The notes: generated by a model not told the origin, from the letters alone. 64,000 nucleotides of DNA from Terriglobales bacterium (GCA_035487355.1 DATHMF010000017.1:1-64000), one strand, 5' to 3'. Shown: positions 17,539 through 26,728, counted from the stretch's first letter. Numbers and translations: made by a program.

Positions 17539-19620
17539 CTAATTCAGCAGCACGCTATGCTGCAGTTGTGACAGCAGATCGTTTTTCCAGGAGCCCTGCC
17601 GGGGAAGCAAAGTGCTTATTTCCCGCGTTAACACGCCGAGATCGTTCTTTGAAAGTTTCTGGCCTGTGAGGATGAATATGGGAATGCCGCCCCACTTCGG
17701 GTCACTTCTTATGCGCTGCAGTATATCAAACCCTTCCATCTGTTTTGTCAGCAGGTTAATAATAAGGGCGCCAACATTGATTGTGGAAAGCAGTTGCATT
17801 GCCTCTTCGCTGGTTTGCGCGGTTTTTGTCTTATAACCTTCTGTGATGAGGGTTTCTTTCACGAAATCGAGTGTTGGCAAATCATCATCCACGACCAGGA
17901 CCCAGCCGGTTCTTTCTTCCGTGCTGGGCGGCGTGATTGCGCGCAACGATTCCACCAGCCGGGATTTTTCAAGAGGCTTAAGCAAATAGTCTGCCGCTCC
18001 GAGGGCAAATCCCAATTTCTGATGCTCCAGCACCGAGACCAGCACAATCGGGATGTGCCTGGTTTCCGGTTTTTTCTTCAGTTCTACCAGCGCTTCCAGG
18101 CCATTGCCTCCAGGCATCAGGATGTCGAGAGTAATCGCATCGGGCATCAAGATTCGCGCTTTCTCCACGGCCTCTGCCCCAGAGTGTGCCACCACGGTTA
18201 TGTAATCTTCTTCCTCCAGGGCGCGGACCATGAAGTCGCAGGCGGCATGATCATCATCCACTACCAGGACCAGGGGTTTCTCACGGCGGGGAAGAATGCC
18301 ACAGGTGAATTGATGTTTGTTGGAAGCCGCGGCCGGGCCCGGCGCAAGCGCGGGCTTTTCTGCCGGTATGGTAAAGCTGAACCGGCTTCCTGGCTGAAGC
18401 CCGCTCTCCACCCGGATTTTTCCGCCGTGCAGTTCGACCAGCCTTTTGGTGATGGAAAGTCCCAGTCCTGTGCCTTCTCTTGTTCCCTGGGTTGTTGTCC
18501 CAACCTGGCGGAATTCCTCAAAGATCACCCGCTGGTCTTCTGGACTGATGCCCACGCCTGTGTCCGTGACTAAGATGGTCGCAAACTCTTCGCCCTGTAC
18601 AACTTCCACTCCTACCCAGCCGCCCTCGGGAGTGAACTTGATCGCATTGCTCAGCAGGTTGTACAAGATTTGCCGCAGGCGGACCCGGTCGGCATAGACC
18701 TGCAAGTTTTCAGGCACGTCGTGCTCGATCTGAATATTTTTTACCATTGCCAATGCCGAGAGATTCACCAGGACCTCAGAAAGTGCTGTCTGCAGCACAC
18801 AGTTTTCCTGACGTAGCTCCATGCGTCCGGCATCGATCTTCGACATGTCGAGAACACCGTTGATAAGTTCCAGCAGATGCCGTCCGCTCTGGCGTATGTT
18901 TTCCGAAAAGCGTTTGTGTTTTGGGGTGAGGATACCGCTGCTGTCTTCGGCAAGCAGATCCGAAAATCCAATAATGGCCGTCAGCGGAGTGCGCAATTCG
19001 TGGCTCATGTTGGCCAGAAACTGGCTCTTCAGTTGATTTGCGTGTTCTGCTTCTCTCTGCCGCAACTTCAACTGTTGGTTGGTTTGGATGAGGTCTTCTT
19101 TCCTTTGCTCTGACAATTTCGCATTTTGCACCAGCAAGACCACCTGCGGAATAAGGTGGGGAAGGGCCAGCGCAGTTCCTACCGAGGCTGCTGCCGTGAC
19201 CACCTTCACCGCGCCGGACAGCCAATAAACTGGCGTCCAAAGAACAACCACTTCCATGAAATGAGTGAATCCGCAGGCAACGATAAAAGTACCAAAGGCC
19301 AGATAGACCCAGCGAAAGGGAAGGATGCCCATCTCGCGGCGCAGCCTTCTTTCCAGATAGATCAAGGTGACCGAGATCGCAACATAGGAAACCCAGATCA
19401 GCACATCGGAAACCAGGTGAAGCCCCACTAGCCTGGGATTTCGCAGATAACAGTAAACGTGCGGCAAAAAGTTGGCGGAAAACAGGTTCTTCCACCAACC
19501 CAGCGCAACCGAGAGCAAAATCATGCTTACGGCTAAAAATGCAAAACTGATGTTGATAAGGCGTGAATATTTCGCTTTCAAAGAAAATGCAGATCCAACG
19601 CCGGGATTTGCCGTGGCCAT
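17539..19620 (-). CDS. Hybrid histidine kinase with ethylene-receptor-like membrane domain
   Basis: A 693-residue sensor kinase. The N-terminal membrane part (about 20-160) resembles the ETR1 ethylene-binding domain: Asp72 and Tyr79 in one helix and Cys116-x3-His120 (ACGFTHF) in another match the ETR1 residues for copper and ethylene binding. The position of the ETR1 helix-I Pro is Ser here. Then come HisKA (His207 in SHELRTPL), the ATPase domain (about 310-420; DTGVGIS, GTGLGLSI), a normal receiver (Asp499) and a second receiver (about 572-690) with Asn622 where the phosphoacceptor Asp should be. The CheY-like gene follows by 10 bases. Ligand binding is inferred from these residues only. Confidence 0.87.
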   Translation of the reverse strand: MATANPGVGSAFSLKAKYSRLINISFAFLAVSMILLSVALGWWKNLFSANFLPHVYCYLRNPRLVGLHLVSDVLIWVSYVAISVTLIYLERRLRREMGILPFRWVYLAFGTFIVACGFTHFMEVVVLWTPVYWLSGAVKVVTAAASVGTALALPHLIPQVVLLVQNAKLSEQRKEDLIQTNQQLKLRQREAEHANQLKSQFLANMSHELRTPLTAIIGFSDLLAEDSSGILTPKHKRFSENIRQSGRHLLELINGVLDMSKIDAGRMELRQENCVLQTALSEVLVNLSALAMVKNIQIEHDVPENLQVYADRVRLRQILYNLLSNAIKFTPEGGWVGVEVVQGEEFATILVTDTGVGISPEDQRVIFEEFRQVGTTTQGTREGTGLGLSITKRLVELHGGKIRVESGLQPGSRFSFTIPAEKPALAPGPAAASNKHQFTCGILPRREKPLVLVVDDDHAACDFMVRALEEEDYITVVAHSGAEAVEKARILMPDAITLDILMPGGNGLEALVELKKKPETRHIPIVLVSVLEHQKLGFALGAADYLLKPLEKSRLVESLRAITPPSTEERTGWVLVVDDDLPTLDFVKETLITEGYKTKTAQTSEEAMQLLSTINVGALIINLLTKQMEGFDILQRIRSDPKWGGIPIFILTGQKLSKNDLGVLTREISTLLPRQGSWKNDLLSQLQHSVLLN

Positions 19621-19995
19621 GGTTAGGGTACTCCTCCTGGAGGTCGCAAATGTTTTTTACAAGTGCTTGTGATGCTTGAAGGGGGGATGAGCCTGTTGCC
19701 TAGCGTAGCATTAGTCTTTTCTAACGCAATACTATTTTCAGGCGTGTACTCGAGTATTGAAGGGGAGAGCGTTTCAGTTGCGGACGCTTGTACAGAGATA
19801 AATAGCTTCTTCCAGCTTCTCGCCGGTGTGCATCTATGTGTTCGACCCATGTAAATCAATGAGTTACAAGCTGAACGAGATAATATGTGGCTCGTCAATG
19901 TAGGCGCTCTCTTGGGGTTTTTCAAATTGGGAAAATTTCAGAATGGCACAAGAAATTAAAAAAGGTCGCATCATCGTGTGTTCTCTAGAGAGATC
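19621..19995. other. Intergenic region upstream of the hybrid kinase
   Basis: About 375 bases. It should contain the promoter for the kinase/receiver pair and the end of the M28 peptidase unit. No gene, hairpin or repeat was identified; the short open frames here have no recognisable features. Confidence 0.5.
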
Positions 19996-20868
19996 TCAGT
20001 GTTTCTGGGGTGTGCTGTCCTTACTTGGAGCTGTTGCGAGTACATCTTGGTCCAGAAACGCCAAGTAAGCGCTCACCAGGCGGTAACTCTGGAAATAGTC
20101 GTTGAAGTGGACCTCGCTGTAGTTGTCCTTAGGGCTGTGCAAGACTGAAAGTGTGGCTTGCGTCAGCGAGTGGAGCGTGATCGTCGGGACCTCGCGTTGT
20201 CTGAACGACTCTTCATCCGATTCTCCTATCTTTTCCACGTCCATTCGCGTCAGTGGTGACTTCAATGCATGTGCGATTCTCACTAGCTTGCGGATAAGCT
20301 CAGGGTCCGAATGGCTCACCCACACCTCGGTGGGGCCCAATGCCAGCGTGTCCATGCAGACCATGAGTTTGATCTTGCTTACTTGCTCCGGCGTGAGGCT
20401 GCTCACGTAAAACTTCGAGCCTACCAGCCCCATTTCTTCTCCTGCGAATGAGATGAAAAGAAAGGTGTACCTTCGCGGCTCATCTTTGAGCGCCTGGTAA
20501 AGGCTGGGCAGCATGGAGGCGCCACTCCAGTTGTCTACTACGCCATCGCCTCGGTCCACATGATCGAAGTGCGCTGCCACCACAATGATCGAGTCAGTGC
20601 TTCCCGGCAATTCGCAGATAATGTTCGGCTGCTGAAGCCCTTGCACTGGTTGCTCCGTGAGTTTGTCTCCAGTGCAGCCCGCTTCCTGGAAAAATCGCTT
20701 CAGCGTAGCCTCTCGTCGGCTGTCGTTGCCCTTGTAGCTCTTCAACCGTTCTTCTACCACTTCACGACTCACCGTTTGGAAGTGCAACTGCAGCTGTGCA
20801 GAAACTGGGATTACTCCAACCATAAGCACGCCGATCAGGCCGAACACGTCTGCCCGCAAACCTCTCAA
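19996..20868 (-). CDS. Exported M28-family zinc aminopeptidase
   Basis: A 290-residue protein with a signal peptide (about 1-24, cleavage near PVSAQ) and a peptidase M28 domain. Zinc-ligand and catalytic segments are in order: AAHFDHV (His, Asp), DNWSGASML (bridging Asp), FAGEEMGLVGS (catalytic Glu and ligand Glu), MDTLALG (Asp) and ITLHSLTQ (His). It would release N-terminal amino acids from peptides in the periplasm. It is a single gene on its strand. Confidence 0.88.
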   Translation of the reverse strand: MRGLRADVFGLIGVLMVGVIPVSAQLQLHFQTVSREVVEERLKSYKGNDSRREATLKRFFQEAGCTGDKLTEQPVQGLQQPNIICELPGSTDSIIVVAAHFDHVDRGDGVVDNWSGASMLPSLYQALKDEPRRYTFLFISFAGEEMGLVGSKFYVSSLTPEQVSKIKLMVCMDTLALGPTEVWVSHSDPELIRKLVRIAHALKSPLTRMDVEKIGESDEESFRQREVPTITLHSLTQATLSVLHSPKDNYSEVHFNDYFQSYRLVSAYLAFLDQDVLATAPSKDSTPQKH

Positions 20869-20998
20869 AATGAAAACTCCTTTTTGCTTTAGCAGTATAC
20901 GAATATAAGGATTCTAAAACGGGGTGGCTACTACTGGAAAACAAAACTACTTTTTCTCAACATTTATCCCGTGTTCGTTCGCGGTAGGTGCAGAGGGT

Positions 20999-21025
20999 TC
21001 CCCCAGACGCCAGCGGCCTGGGGGA
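20999..21025 (-). terminator. Hairpin downstream of the bactofilin gene
   Basis: An 8-bp stem (TCCCCCAG and its complement CTGGGGGA) with an 11-base loop lies about 45 bases past the bactofilin stop. No T-run follows, so it is only a possible terminator. Confidence 0.4.
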
Positions 21026-21069
21026 TCAGATTTGCTTGAAACTGGAAACTCAAAACTTGCAACTGCTTT

Positions 21070-21597
21070 TTAAGCAATTTTCATCGGCTGCTCGGCTACT
21101 TCTTTGCTTTCCGAGCCGGAGTTGATCTTTTCCCCGGATTGGCCCGCTCTGCGGACATCAATCTTACCCTTGAAGAAGGCGCCGTCTTCCACACTGATGC
21201 GTTGTGCTATTACGTCTCCGGTAAGCGCTCCCTCACTGCGGACATCCAGCCGATCGCTGGCATTCACGTTTCCAAGAATCTTGCCTTGCACAATGATTTC
21301 ACGCGCCGTGATATCGGCCGAGACCTGCCCGTTGCGGCCCACGGTCACGCGGGTTCCCGGAAGGTTGATCGAGCCTTCGACCTTGCCTTCAATGTGAAGC
21401 GATTCGGAGCCGGTGATCTCGCCCTTAATGACGAGAGATTTGCCGATGATGGCGGCCTGGTCAGTCGAAGTTGTGCTTGCGAGCGTTGTGCGGGTCGGTA
21501 CAGGTTCACTCATTGTGGTGGGGCCATTCGACATTGTTGGTTTGGAGGGGGGCGGTGGCACGCTAGCCGTGTCGGGCGAATTCGTCTGTTTCCACAT
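21070..21597 (-). CDS. Bactofilin (polymer-forming cytoskeletal protein)
   Basis: A 175-residue protein. The central bactofilin domain (about 50-150) is a run of short beta-helix repeats with the sequence rhythm G.V.G.I...G.V.IG..G.V.GDI.A..I.V.G.V.GN. An example is IIGKSLVIKGEITGSESLH; later KILGNVNASDRLDVRS and ALTGDVIAQRISVE. The flanking N- and C-terminal tails are Pro/Thr/Ser-rich, as usual. Bactofilins self-assemble into filaments at the membrane and organise cell-shape or envelope enzymes. No adjacent peptidoglycan hydrolase gene is present. Confidence 0.93.
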   Translation of the reverse strand: MWKQTNSPDTASVPPPPSKPTMSNGPTTMSEPVPTRTTLASTTSTDQAAIIGKSLVIKGEITGSESLHIEGKVEGSINLPGTRVTVGRNGQVSADITAREIIVQGKILGNVNASDRLDVRSEGALTGDVIAQRISVEDGAFFKGKIDVRRAGQSGEKINSGSESKEVAEQPMKIA

Positions 21598-21917
21598 TTT
21601 CTATTCCTCTCTCTCTGGCTGCTCCTGAGAGGCACGCTTGGGGGAGCGTCCTTACAAAGGAAGTTAATAATTTGGTTGATGTCCCACTGCTGCGACGCAG
21701 GCGATATTAGTACTACATTCACCTGCACAGTAGGTCACGGAGGTACAGCTACTATCGTGCGCTTTTTATATTTATTAATGTTTGGTTAAAACGGATGACG
21801 AGCGCAGGTGCTTCATTCGTGGTGCAACAACGAGGAAAACTGCATAAATGGGACTGACCCGAAAGCTGCCTCTGCGTTCCTCAGAGGCCTCTGCGGTTAA
21901 AGGTTTTCTGATTCCCA
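21598..21917. other. Intergenic region upstream of bactofilin, with a repeat phrase
   Basis: About 320 bases containing the bactofilin promoter region. At 21869-21900 it carries a CCTCTGCG...CTCTGCGGT phrase that matches the reverse complement of 25277-25308 at about 27 of 32 bases. No gene was seen. Confidence 0.55.
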
Positions 21918-22868
21918 TTACCGTTTGTCTGCGGCTGAAAAAACCTTGGAATGGAACTGCAGCGACGCCGGCAGGTGCTCGGCAAAGTAGCTCCAGTCGT
22001 GGCCACCCGGATAGATGTGGAACTCGTGGGGAACGCCACGCGTAACCAATATCTTATGCAGTGCCTCTGAGCCGGCCTCAAAGCCGTAGTCGTCTTCTGA
22101 GCCGCAGTCGAAGTAGATGTGCAGCCCTGTGAGGCGGCTGGTGTGGGCCAGCGTGAGCGGGCTATTGTGATCCCAGAAAACTCGATCGGGAGGCGAGCCG
22201 AATACCCTGCCCAGAATCCGCAGCACGCCATTTTGTTGCACGCCGGCGGAGCTGACCGCCGGCAGCTTCTCAATCAAGGCAGCGCTATGCGCGCTGACCG
22301 AGCCAAACAGCTCGGGATGCCGAAAGGCCAGATGCAACGCCCCATAACCGCCCATGGAAATCCCACTGATGCCGCGCGTTGCGCGTCCCGCCCGAACCCG
22401 GTAATGATTTTCAATGTAGGGCAGAAACTCCTGCACAAAAAAATCTTCATAGCGGCGGCGGCCATCGTGCGAGTTGATAAAGAAGCTGGTGTCTCCGGCG
22501 GGCGTCACGATGAGGTAGTCGCCCATCTTGCCCTGCTCCCACAGGTCTTCCGTCAAATTCCACGCCCCTGAATCCAGCAACATCTGTTCGTCGGAGCCCA
22601 GGCCGTGCAGGAAGTAGAGCACCGGATAGCGGCGTGTCTTATCTTTGTCATAGCTGGGCGGCAGAAAGACGCAGTATGCCACCTGCTGGTGCATGATCTG
22701 GCTCTGTATCGCGTGGCACTCCGCGCGTCCACTGGCATGTGCAGAGAGGGTTATGAAAAGACAGGCAACGAGGGCGCAGCAGCGGAGCGCAGCCAACTTA
22801 TGAACGAACCGGCAACTGGCGACCTGTCCCGGCGCGCCGTGGACTGGCCACCGGCGACTGCTACTCAT
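21918..22868 (-). CDS. Exported alpha/beta-hydrolase esterase (esterase D/S-formylglutathione hydrolase-like)
   Basis: A 316-residue protein with a hydrophobic export segment at about 26-46 and an esterase domain of the Esterase-D type (PF00756). The nucleophile is in GISGISMGGYGA, the acid probably in DCGSEDDYGF, and the catalytic His in PGGHDWSYF. The start overlaps the stop of the ABC permease gene by 8 bases, so it is the third gene of that operon. Family members include carbohydrate esterases and antigen-85-type acyltransferases. The operon suggests processing of an exported lipid or glycan ester. The exact N-terminus is uncertain because the export segment is preceded by about 25 polar residues. 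Confidence 0.82.
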   Translation of the reverse strand: MSSSRRWPVHGAPGQVASCRFVHKLAALRCCALVACLFITLSAHASGRAECHAIQSQIMHQQVAYCVFLPPSYDKDKTRRYPVLYFLHGLGSDEQMLLDSGAWNLTEDLWEQGKMGDYLIVTPAGDTSFFINSHDGRRRYEDFFVQEFLPYIENHYRVRAGRATRGISGISMGGYGALHLAFRHPELFGSVSAHSAALIEKLPAVSSAGVQQNGVLRILGRVFGSPPDRVFWDHNSPLTLAHTSRLTGLHIYFDCGSEDDYGFEAGSEALHKILVTRGVPHEFHIYPGGHDWSYFAEHLPASLQFHSKVFSAADKR

Positions 22869-24333
22869 ACCTTAGCGCTTCCACCGGATTAAGCTTCGCA
22901 GCCCGCGCCGCCGGATAAAGTCCCGCACCCAGGCTGACAATGACGGCGAAGGCAATCGCTCCCAGCACCAGCCACCAGGGCACGGCGAAGACGTTGGTGG
23001 GGGGCAGGTCCTGCCGCCGTAGATAAATGTTGGCGGTCACGGTGATGATCCGCCCGATCAACCAGCCCAGGCCCACGCCCAGCGTCCCGCCGAACAATCC
23101 CATTACTCCGGCTTCGACGAAGAAGAGTTGTTTCACGTCGCGGTCAGCCGCGCCCAGCGCTTTAAGAATCCCGATCTCGCGCCGCCGCTCCAGAATGGCC
23201 ATCACCAGCGTATTAATGATGCCGAGCATAGCCACTGCCAGCGCCAGGCTGCCAAAGATCCCCAGCAGCAGGTCGAACACAGCAAAGAACAGGCGCAAGT
23301 CGCGGGTGGCGTCCTGCAAGGAAAAGGCGCCAAACCCCATCTTCTTGATCGCGGCCTCGACTGCCTCCACCTGTCCCGGGCCCTCGGTCCGCACCGTCAG
23401 GTTGCTGTAAGCCGGCTTGCTCCCTGAACCGCGCAAAATATTCTGCAGGTCGTTGCCCTGCGTTGCCCTTAGCGCCTCTCCCAGCTTTTGTGGAATCAGC
23501 ACGCGCCCACTGCCCATGCCGCCAGGCCCTGCAGCCGCTTCAGTATCTATGATGCCGACGATGCGCAATGTTTTTTCTTTCGGCACAACTGAAATGCCCG
23601 GGTTGCCGGAGGGGTCGCTGCCTTCACCGCTGCCTGCAGGATCGCCGCCCGGTTGTGCGGCCAGCGCCTGGCGTTCGGCATAACGCACTACCAGCTCTTT
23701 ACCGATGAGCGAAGAAGGCTGGTCAGAGAGTTCTTTCGCGAACTCAATCTGCAAGATGGCCTCATCTGCCGAAGGGCTGGAAAAAAACGAGCCTTGCATG
23801 CCATCAAAAGAACCGTTTCCGCGTGAAGAGTCCGGTACCCCCGCCACCATGGTTGCATACGGACTGCCGTTGTAGCGCACCTCCGTAGGGAAGCGCACTT
23901 GTGGATAAACCTCTATCACACTGGGCAGGTGCTCAATCTCCTGGCGGGCACCTTCATCGAGGCGCCGGAACTCGCGTGGTCCATTCACCGCACTCGGCGT
24001 CACATCTGGCGAAGTATTGGATGATGAAGCATTCGATGTACTAGAGGAAGGTGTTGCATTGGGCTGCGCGCTGTTGGACGCCGCCGCATCCGTTCTCTCT
24101 CGCCTGCTAAACCCACGGAAGTTCATGTTTGCCCGCGACATTACGAATACCGTGTCAAACAATCCCGAGTGGGCCAGCCGCCGGTTGGCAAGCTGTTGCA
24201 GTCCCACGCCCAGGGAAAGCATGGCCACCAGCGAAGCCACACCTACGGCCACGCCCAGCGTTGTCAGCGAATTCCGCAGCAGGGATTCGCGCAGATTACG
24301 CACCGCCAATTCCGTCAGGTCGCCCGCCTTCAT
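22861..24333 (-). CDS. MacB/FtsX-type ABC transporter permease
   Basis: A 490-residue protein with the MacB/LolC layout: one N-terminal helix (about 20-45), a large periplasmic MacB-PCD domain, then three C-terminal helices (about 365-385, 410-430, 450-475). The segment LERRREIGILKALGA is the coupling helix that contacts the ATPase. Residues about 81-120 form a Ser/Asn/Thr/Pro-rich low-complexity insert, unusual for the family. Its start overlaps the end of the ATPase gene by 4 bases and its stop overlaps the esterase start. Such transporters move lipoproteins, peptides or toxins across the envelope without a classical membrane channel. Confidence 0.9.
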   Translation of the reverse strand: MKAGDLTELAVRNLRESLLRNSLTTLGVAVGVASLVAMLSLGVGLQQLANRRLAHSGLFDTVFVMSRANMNFRGFSRRERTDAAASNSAQPNATPSSSTSNASSSNTSPDVTPSAVNGPREFRRLDEGARQEIEHLPSVIEVYPQVRFPTEVRYNGSPYATMVAGVPDSSRGNGSFDGMQGSFFSSPSADEAILQIEFAKELSDQPSSLIGKELVVRYAERQALAAQPGGDPAGSGEGSDPSGNPGISVVPKEKTLRIVGIIDTEAAAGPGGMGSGRVLIPQKLGEALRATQGNDLQNILRGSGSKPAYSNLTVRTEGPGQVEAVEAAIKKMGFGAFSLQDATRDLRLFFAVFDLLLGIFGSLALAVAMLGIINTLVMAILERRREIGILKALGAADRDVKQLFFVEAGVMGLFGGTLGVGLGWLIGRIITVTANIYLRRQDLPPTNVFAVPWWLVLGAIAFAVIVSLGAGLYPAARAAKLNPVEALRYE

Positions 24334-25034
24334 GCCTTGACCCCGCTACTAATCAGTTTTCCGTCCGCCAACTCCACAATGCGATGCGAAAACTTCTCCG
24401 CCAACGGCCTCTCGTGCGTGACCATCACAATCGTCACCCCTGACTGGTTGATCTCCCGTAACAGGTTCATGATCTCAATTCCGGTTGCACTATCCAGGTT
24501 TCCGGTGGGCTCGTCTGCCAGCAGGATCGCCGGCCGGTTCACCAGCGCCCGCGCCAGCGCTGCCCGCTGCTGCTCACCGCCCGAGAGTTCGCTCGGCCTG
24601 TGGCTAAGCCGCTTTTCCAGGCGTACGCGCTCCAGCGCCTCGCGCACTCGTCCAGCGCGCTCGCCGCGCTCCACCTCGGCAAGGCGCAGCGGCAGCTCAA
24701 CGTTTTCTTCGAGCGTCATTCGGGGAAGCAGGTTAAAGGCCTGGAAAACCATGCCCACAGTGCGGCTGCGATAGCGCGCCAATTCTATTGGATTCAATTC
24801 AGAAAGGTTGCGATCATGCGCAAAGATAGCGCCTGAAGTAGGGCGGTCCAGCCCGGCCATGAGGTTTAAAAGCGTGGATTTCCCCGAGCCTGAGCTTCCC
24901 AGCAGCGCCACGAACTCGGCCGCGCCCACCTGCAACGACACCTCGTCCACCGCGCGGATAAGCGCAGACCCCATCTGGTATTGCCGCGTCACCCGTTCAG
25001 TACGCAGGGCGGCCCCGCCGTTCGTTGGCATCAT
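24330..25034 (-). CDS. ABC transporter ATP-binding protein (MacB/LolD family)
   Basis: A 234-residue ATPase with Walker A GSSGSGKST, Q-loop VFQAFNLLPRM, signature LSGGEQQRAALARAL, Walker B ILLADEPTGNLD and the switch His in MVTHE. It powers the permease encoded immediately downstream (4-base ATGA overlap). The LolD/MacB group is indicated by the AFNLLPRMTLEENVELPL segment. It is the first gene of a three-gene unit: ATPase, permease, esterase. Confidence 0.95.
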   Translation of the reverse strand: MMPTNGGAALRTERVTRQYQMGSALIRAVDEVSLQVGAAEFVALLGSSGSGKSTLLNLMAGLDRPTSGAIFAHDRNLSELNPIELARYRSRTVGMVFQAFNLLPRMTLEENVELPLRLAEVERGERAGRVREALERVRLEKRLSHRPSELSGGEQQRAALARALVNRPAILLADEPTGNLDSATGIEIMNLLREINQSGVTIVMVTHERPLAEKFSHRIVELADGKLISSGVKA

Positions 25035-25395
25035 TTACTTTCGATGTTACTACACAGATAGACGTTCCTGCGGAGGCTTCTTATGTTAAGAAACGCAAAG
25101 AAAAGTAACGGTAGAAAAGCAGTTCCCAGTTCTTGGTTGTCAGAAAAGCTCACCGCGGATAACGCGGATTTGCACGGATCGGCTTTTTGGGGGTACCCCC
25201 CTTGCTGGCTTGGGTTGCGGAAAAGAAGCCCTTAGCCTTTGGCTCTTAGCTCTTAGCTTTTAGCCAAAAACAAGAGTTCACCGCAGAGGACGCGGAGGGA
25301 CGCAGAGGCGTATATAGGCAAATCGCCCTAGCGACGGGATACTGCTCTTATGAATTTTCAAAGATCTAATGGGGCGTCATTCCTTTCTGTTTTCC
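25035..25395. other. Intergenic repeat region
   Basis: About 360 bases with no gene. It holds one arm of an inverted repeat (25107-25180), a perfect GGGGGTACCCCC palindrome near 25189, a run of TTAGC/TCTTAGCT-like micro-repeats (about 25225-25265), and a CCGCAGAGG phrase (25277-25308) that recurs at 21869-21900. Confidence 0.7.
25107..25180 (+). repeat. Inverted repeat D, left arm
   Basis: A 74-bp sequence matching the reverse complement of 26729-26803 with about 9 differences in 75 positions. It starts AACGGTAGAAAAGCAG and ends near TTGCACGGATC. The two arms enclose the zinc-finger-like gene and the direct repeats beside it. Confidence 0.85.
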
Positions 25396-26193
25396 TCAAA
25401 TCTTACGGATGTCATCCGGGCCGTACTGGGGATAGCGGGACGGCTGCGGGGGTGGCGCGGGCTTGTTGGGAACGACGACCGGGGGAAAGGGTGAACTCCC
25501 GTGCAGGATTCGTCGCTGAGACAGGGGTGCTGGTTGATTTGGTGGTGCGGCGTTTGGGCTCGCGGCAGAGTCAGTGCCGGGGCTGGTCTGCCGGGCTTGA
25601 TCAGGCCGGGCTGGGTGTTTCTCTTCTGGTTGGTTTCGCTTGCCGGGCACGGCGGAGGCGGCCACGGTGCTCTGGCCCAGAATGGTTGGCTGCGGCTTGG
25701 CGTTGTTCTGGTTCTGGTCCTGGTCTTTGTTATGGTCATCAGCGCGCCGTTCCGGGCGAGGAATCGGGGTAAAGAAGAACTTTACTTGGTCAGGACCGGT
25801 TTTTTTGGCGGCGCGGCCTTCTTCCTGGCGCTGCTCGCGCGCTTTTTCTTTCAGGACAGCGAGGACACTGTTGGCGACGTAGGTGAGGGTGCGTCCGGTG
25901 CGCAGGTCCATTTCACCACGGCAGATGTAGTTGGCGATGTCTTCCAGAAACTCGTGGATATGGGAGAGATCTTTCAGGGGCCGACGTTCGAAACCGGGCG
26001 GCAGGATGGTCTCAGGCGGACGGCTGCGGGTCTCTCCACCTTGCTTACGGGCCTGGGCTTGTTTTTCTTTCTGGCCGGGGTCGTGGAAAAAGCAATAGGG
26101 TTTGCCGGTCTGGGGATCGGCTCTACAGCCGCTGCCGTCTTGGCTGATGTGCTGGCAGCGGGGTTTGTTGCTGAACAATTCTTTGATATTCAT
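25396..26193 (-). CDS. Zinc-finger-like protein of an acidobacterial family, function unknown
   Basis: A 265-residue soluble protein. Its start has four evenly placed ligands: Cys in PRCQHIS, Cys in GSGCRAD, and Cys plus His in PYCFFHDP, a likely C-C-C-H zinc site (about 10-38). A conserved-looking helical part follows (about 60-130; ERRPLKDLSHIHEFLED and RTGRTLTYVANSVLAVLKEK). The rest (about 140-265) is Pro/Gln/Asn-rich and disordered. ATG 26193 has AGGAG upstream and is preferred over the longer frame. From memory, Acidobacteria carry many paralogues with this Cys/His start, but no role is known. The gene sits alone inside a repeat nest. Confidence 0.72.
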   Translation of the reverse strand: MNIKELFSNKPRCQHISQDGSGCRADPQTGKPYCFFHDPGQKEKQAQARKQGGETRSRPPETILPPGFERRPLKDLSHIHEFLEDIANYICRGEMDLRTGRTLTYVANSVLAVLKEKAREQRQEEGRAAKKTGPDQVKFFFTPIPRPERRADDHNKDQDQNQNNAKPQPTILGQSTVAASAVPGKRNQPEEKHPARPDQARQTSPGTDSAASPNAAPPNQPAPLSQRRILHGSSPFPPVVVPNKPAPPPQPSRYPQYGPDDIRKI

Positions 26194-26369
26194 TCTCGGG
26201 CATCTCCTTTGGATGCCTGAGACTATGATGGCCTGGATTGGGGTGGAATGAACAACATGGTGCCGTAGTGGTATCATTCTGGGACCAAAGTATTGACATT
26301 CTGGGATTTTCGATTTACGAATTGCGATTTACGATTTTCTCTCATCTATTTCCGGTGTTTTCTCCCAAG

Positions 26370-26446
26370 CGAGAGATGAAAGGCAGGAGTGAATGAGAGA
26401 ATTCCCTGTAGCGGCATGGGACGATATACATCCTCGGGGTCCTTCG
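26370..26446 (+). repeat. Direct repeat E, copy 1
   Basis: A 77-bp sequence starting CGAGAGATGAAAGG and ending TCGGGGTCCTTCG. The second copy at 26576-26654 has two single-base indels and three substitutions. Confidence 0.85.
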
Positions 26447-26575
26447 ACTTCGCCGCGAAGCGCGGCTCCGCTCAGGATGACAGAGTTAGAAATAGTTTCA
26501 GGTTTCGAGTTTCAAGTTTCAAGAACCAATGACTCTATGGTTCAATCTCACACAGGCTTGGCCGCCTGTGGGAGG

Positions 26576-26654
26576 CGAGAGATGAAAGGGCAGGAGTGAA
26601 TCGAGAGAATTCCCTGAAGCGGCATGGGACGGTATGCATCCTCGGGGTCCTTCG
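26576..26654 (+). repeat. Direct repeat E, copy 2
   Basis: A 79-bp near-copy of 26370-26446 in the same orientation, 129 bases further on. A tandem pair of CCTTCGCCCT...CTCAGGATGACAGACTAGAA phrases follows directly (about 26648-26725). Confidence 0.85.
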
Positions 26655-26728
26655 CCCTCCGGGCTCAGGATGACAGACTAGAATCGGGGTCCTTCGCCCT
26701 GCAGGCTCAGGATGACAGACTAGAAATA

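Noticed and set aside
19623-19925. 100-codon minus-strand frame ahead of the hybrid kinase
   Set aside because: No ribosome binding site and no protein-like pattern; more likely the promoter region of the kinase.
25501-26220. 239-codon plus-strand frame opposite the zinc-finger gene
   Set aside because: The minus-strand protein has the Cys/His motif and a good ribosome binding site; the plus-strand product is Trp/Gly/Val-rich with no family pattern.
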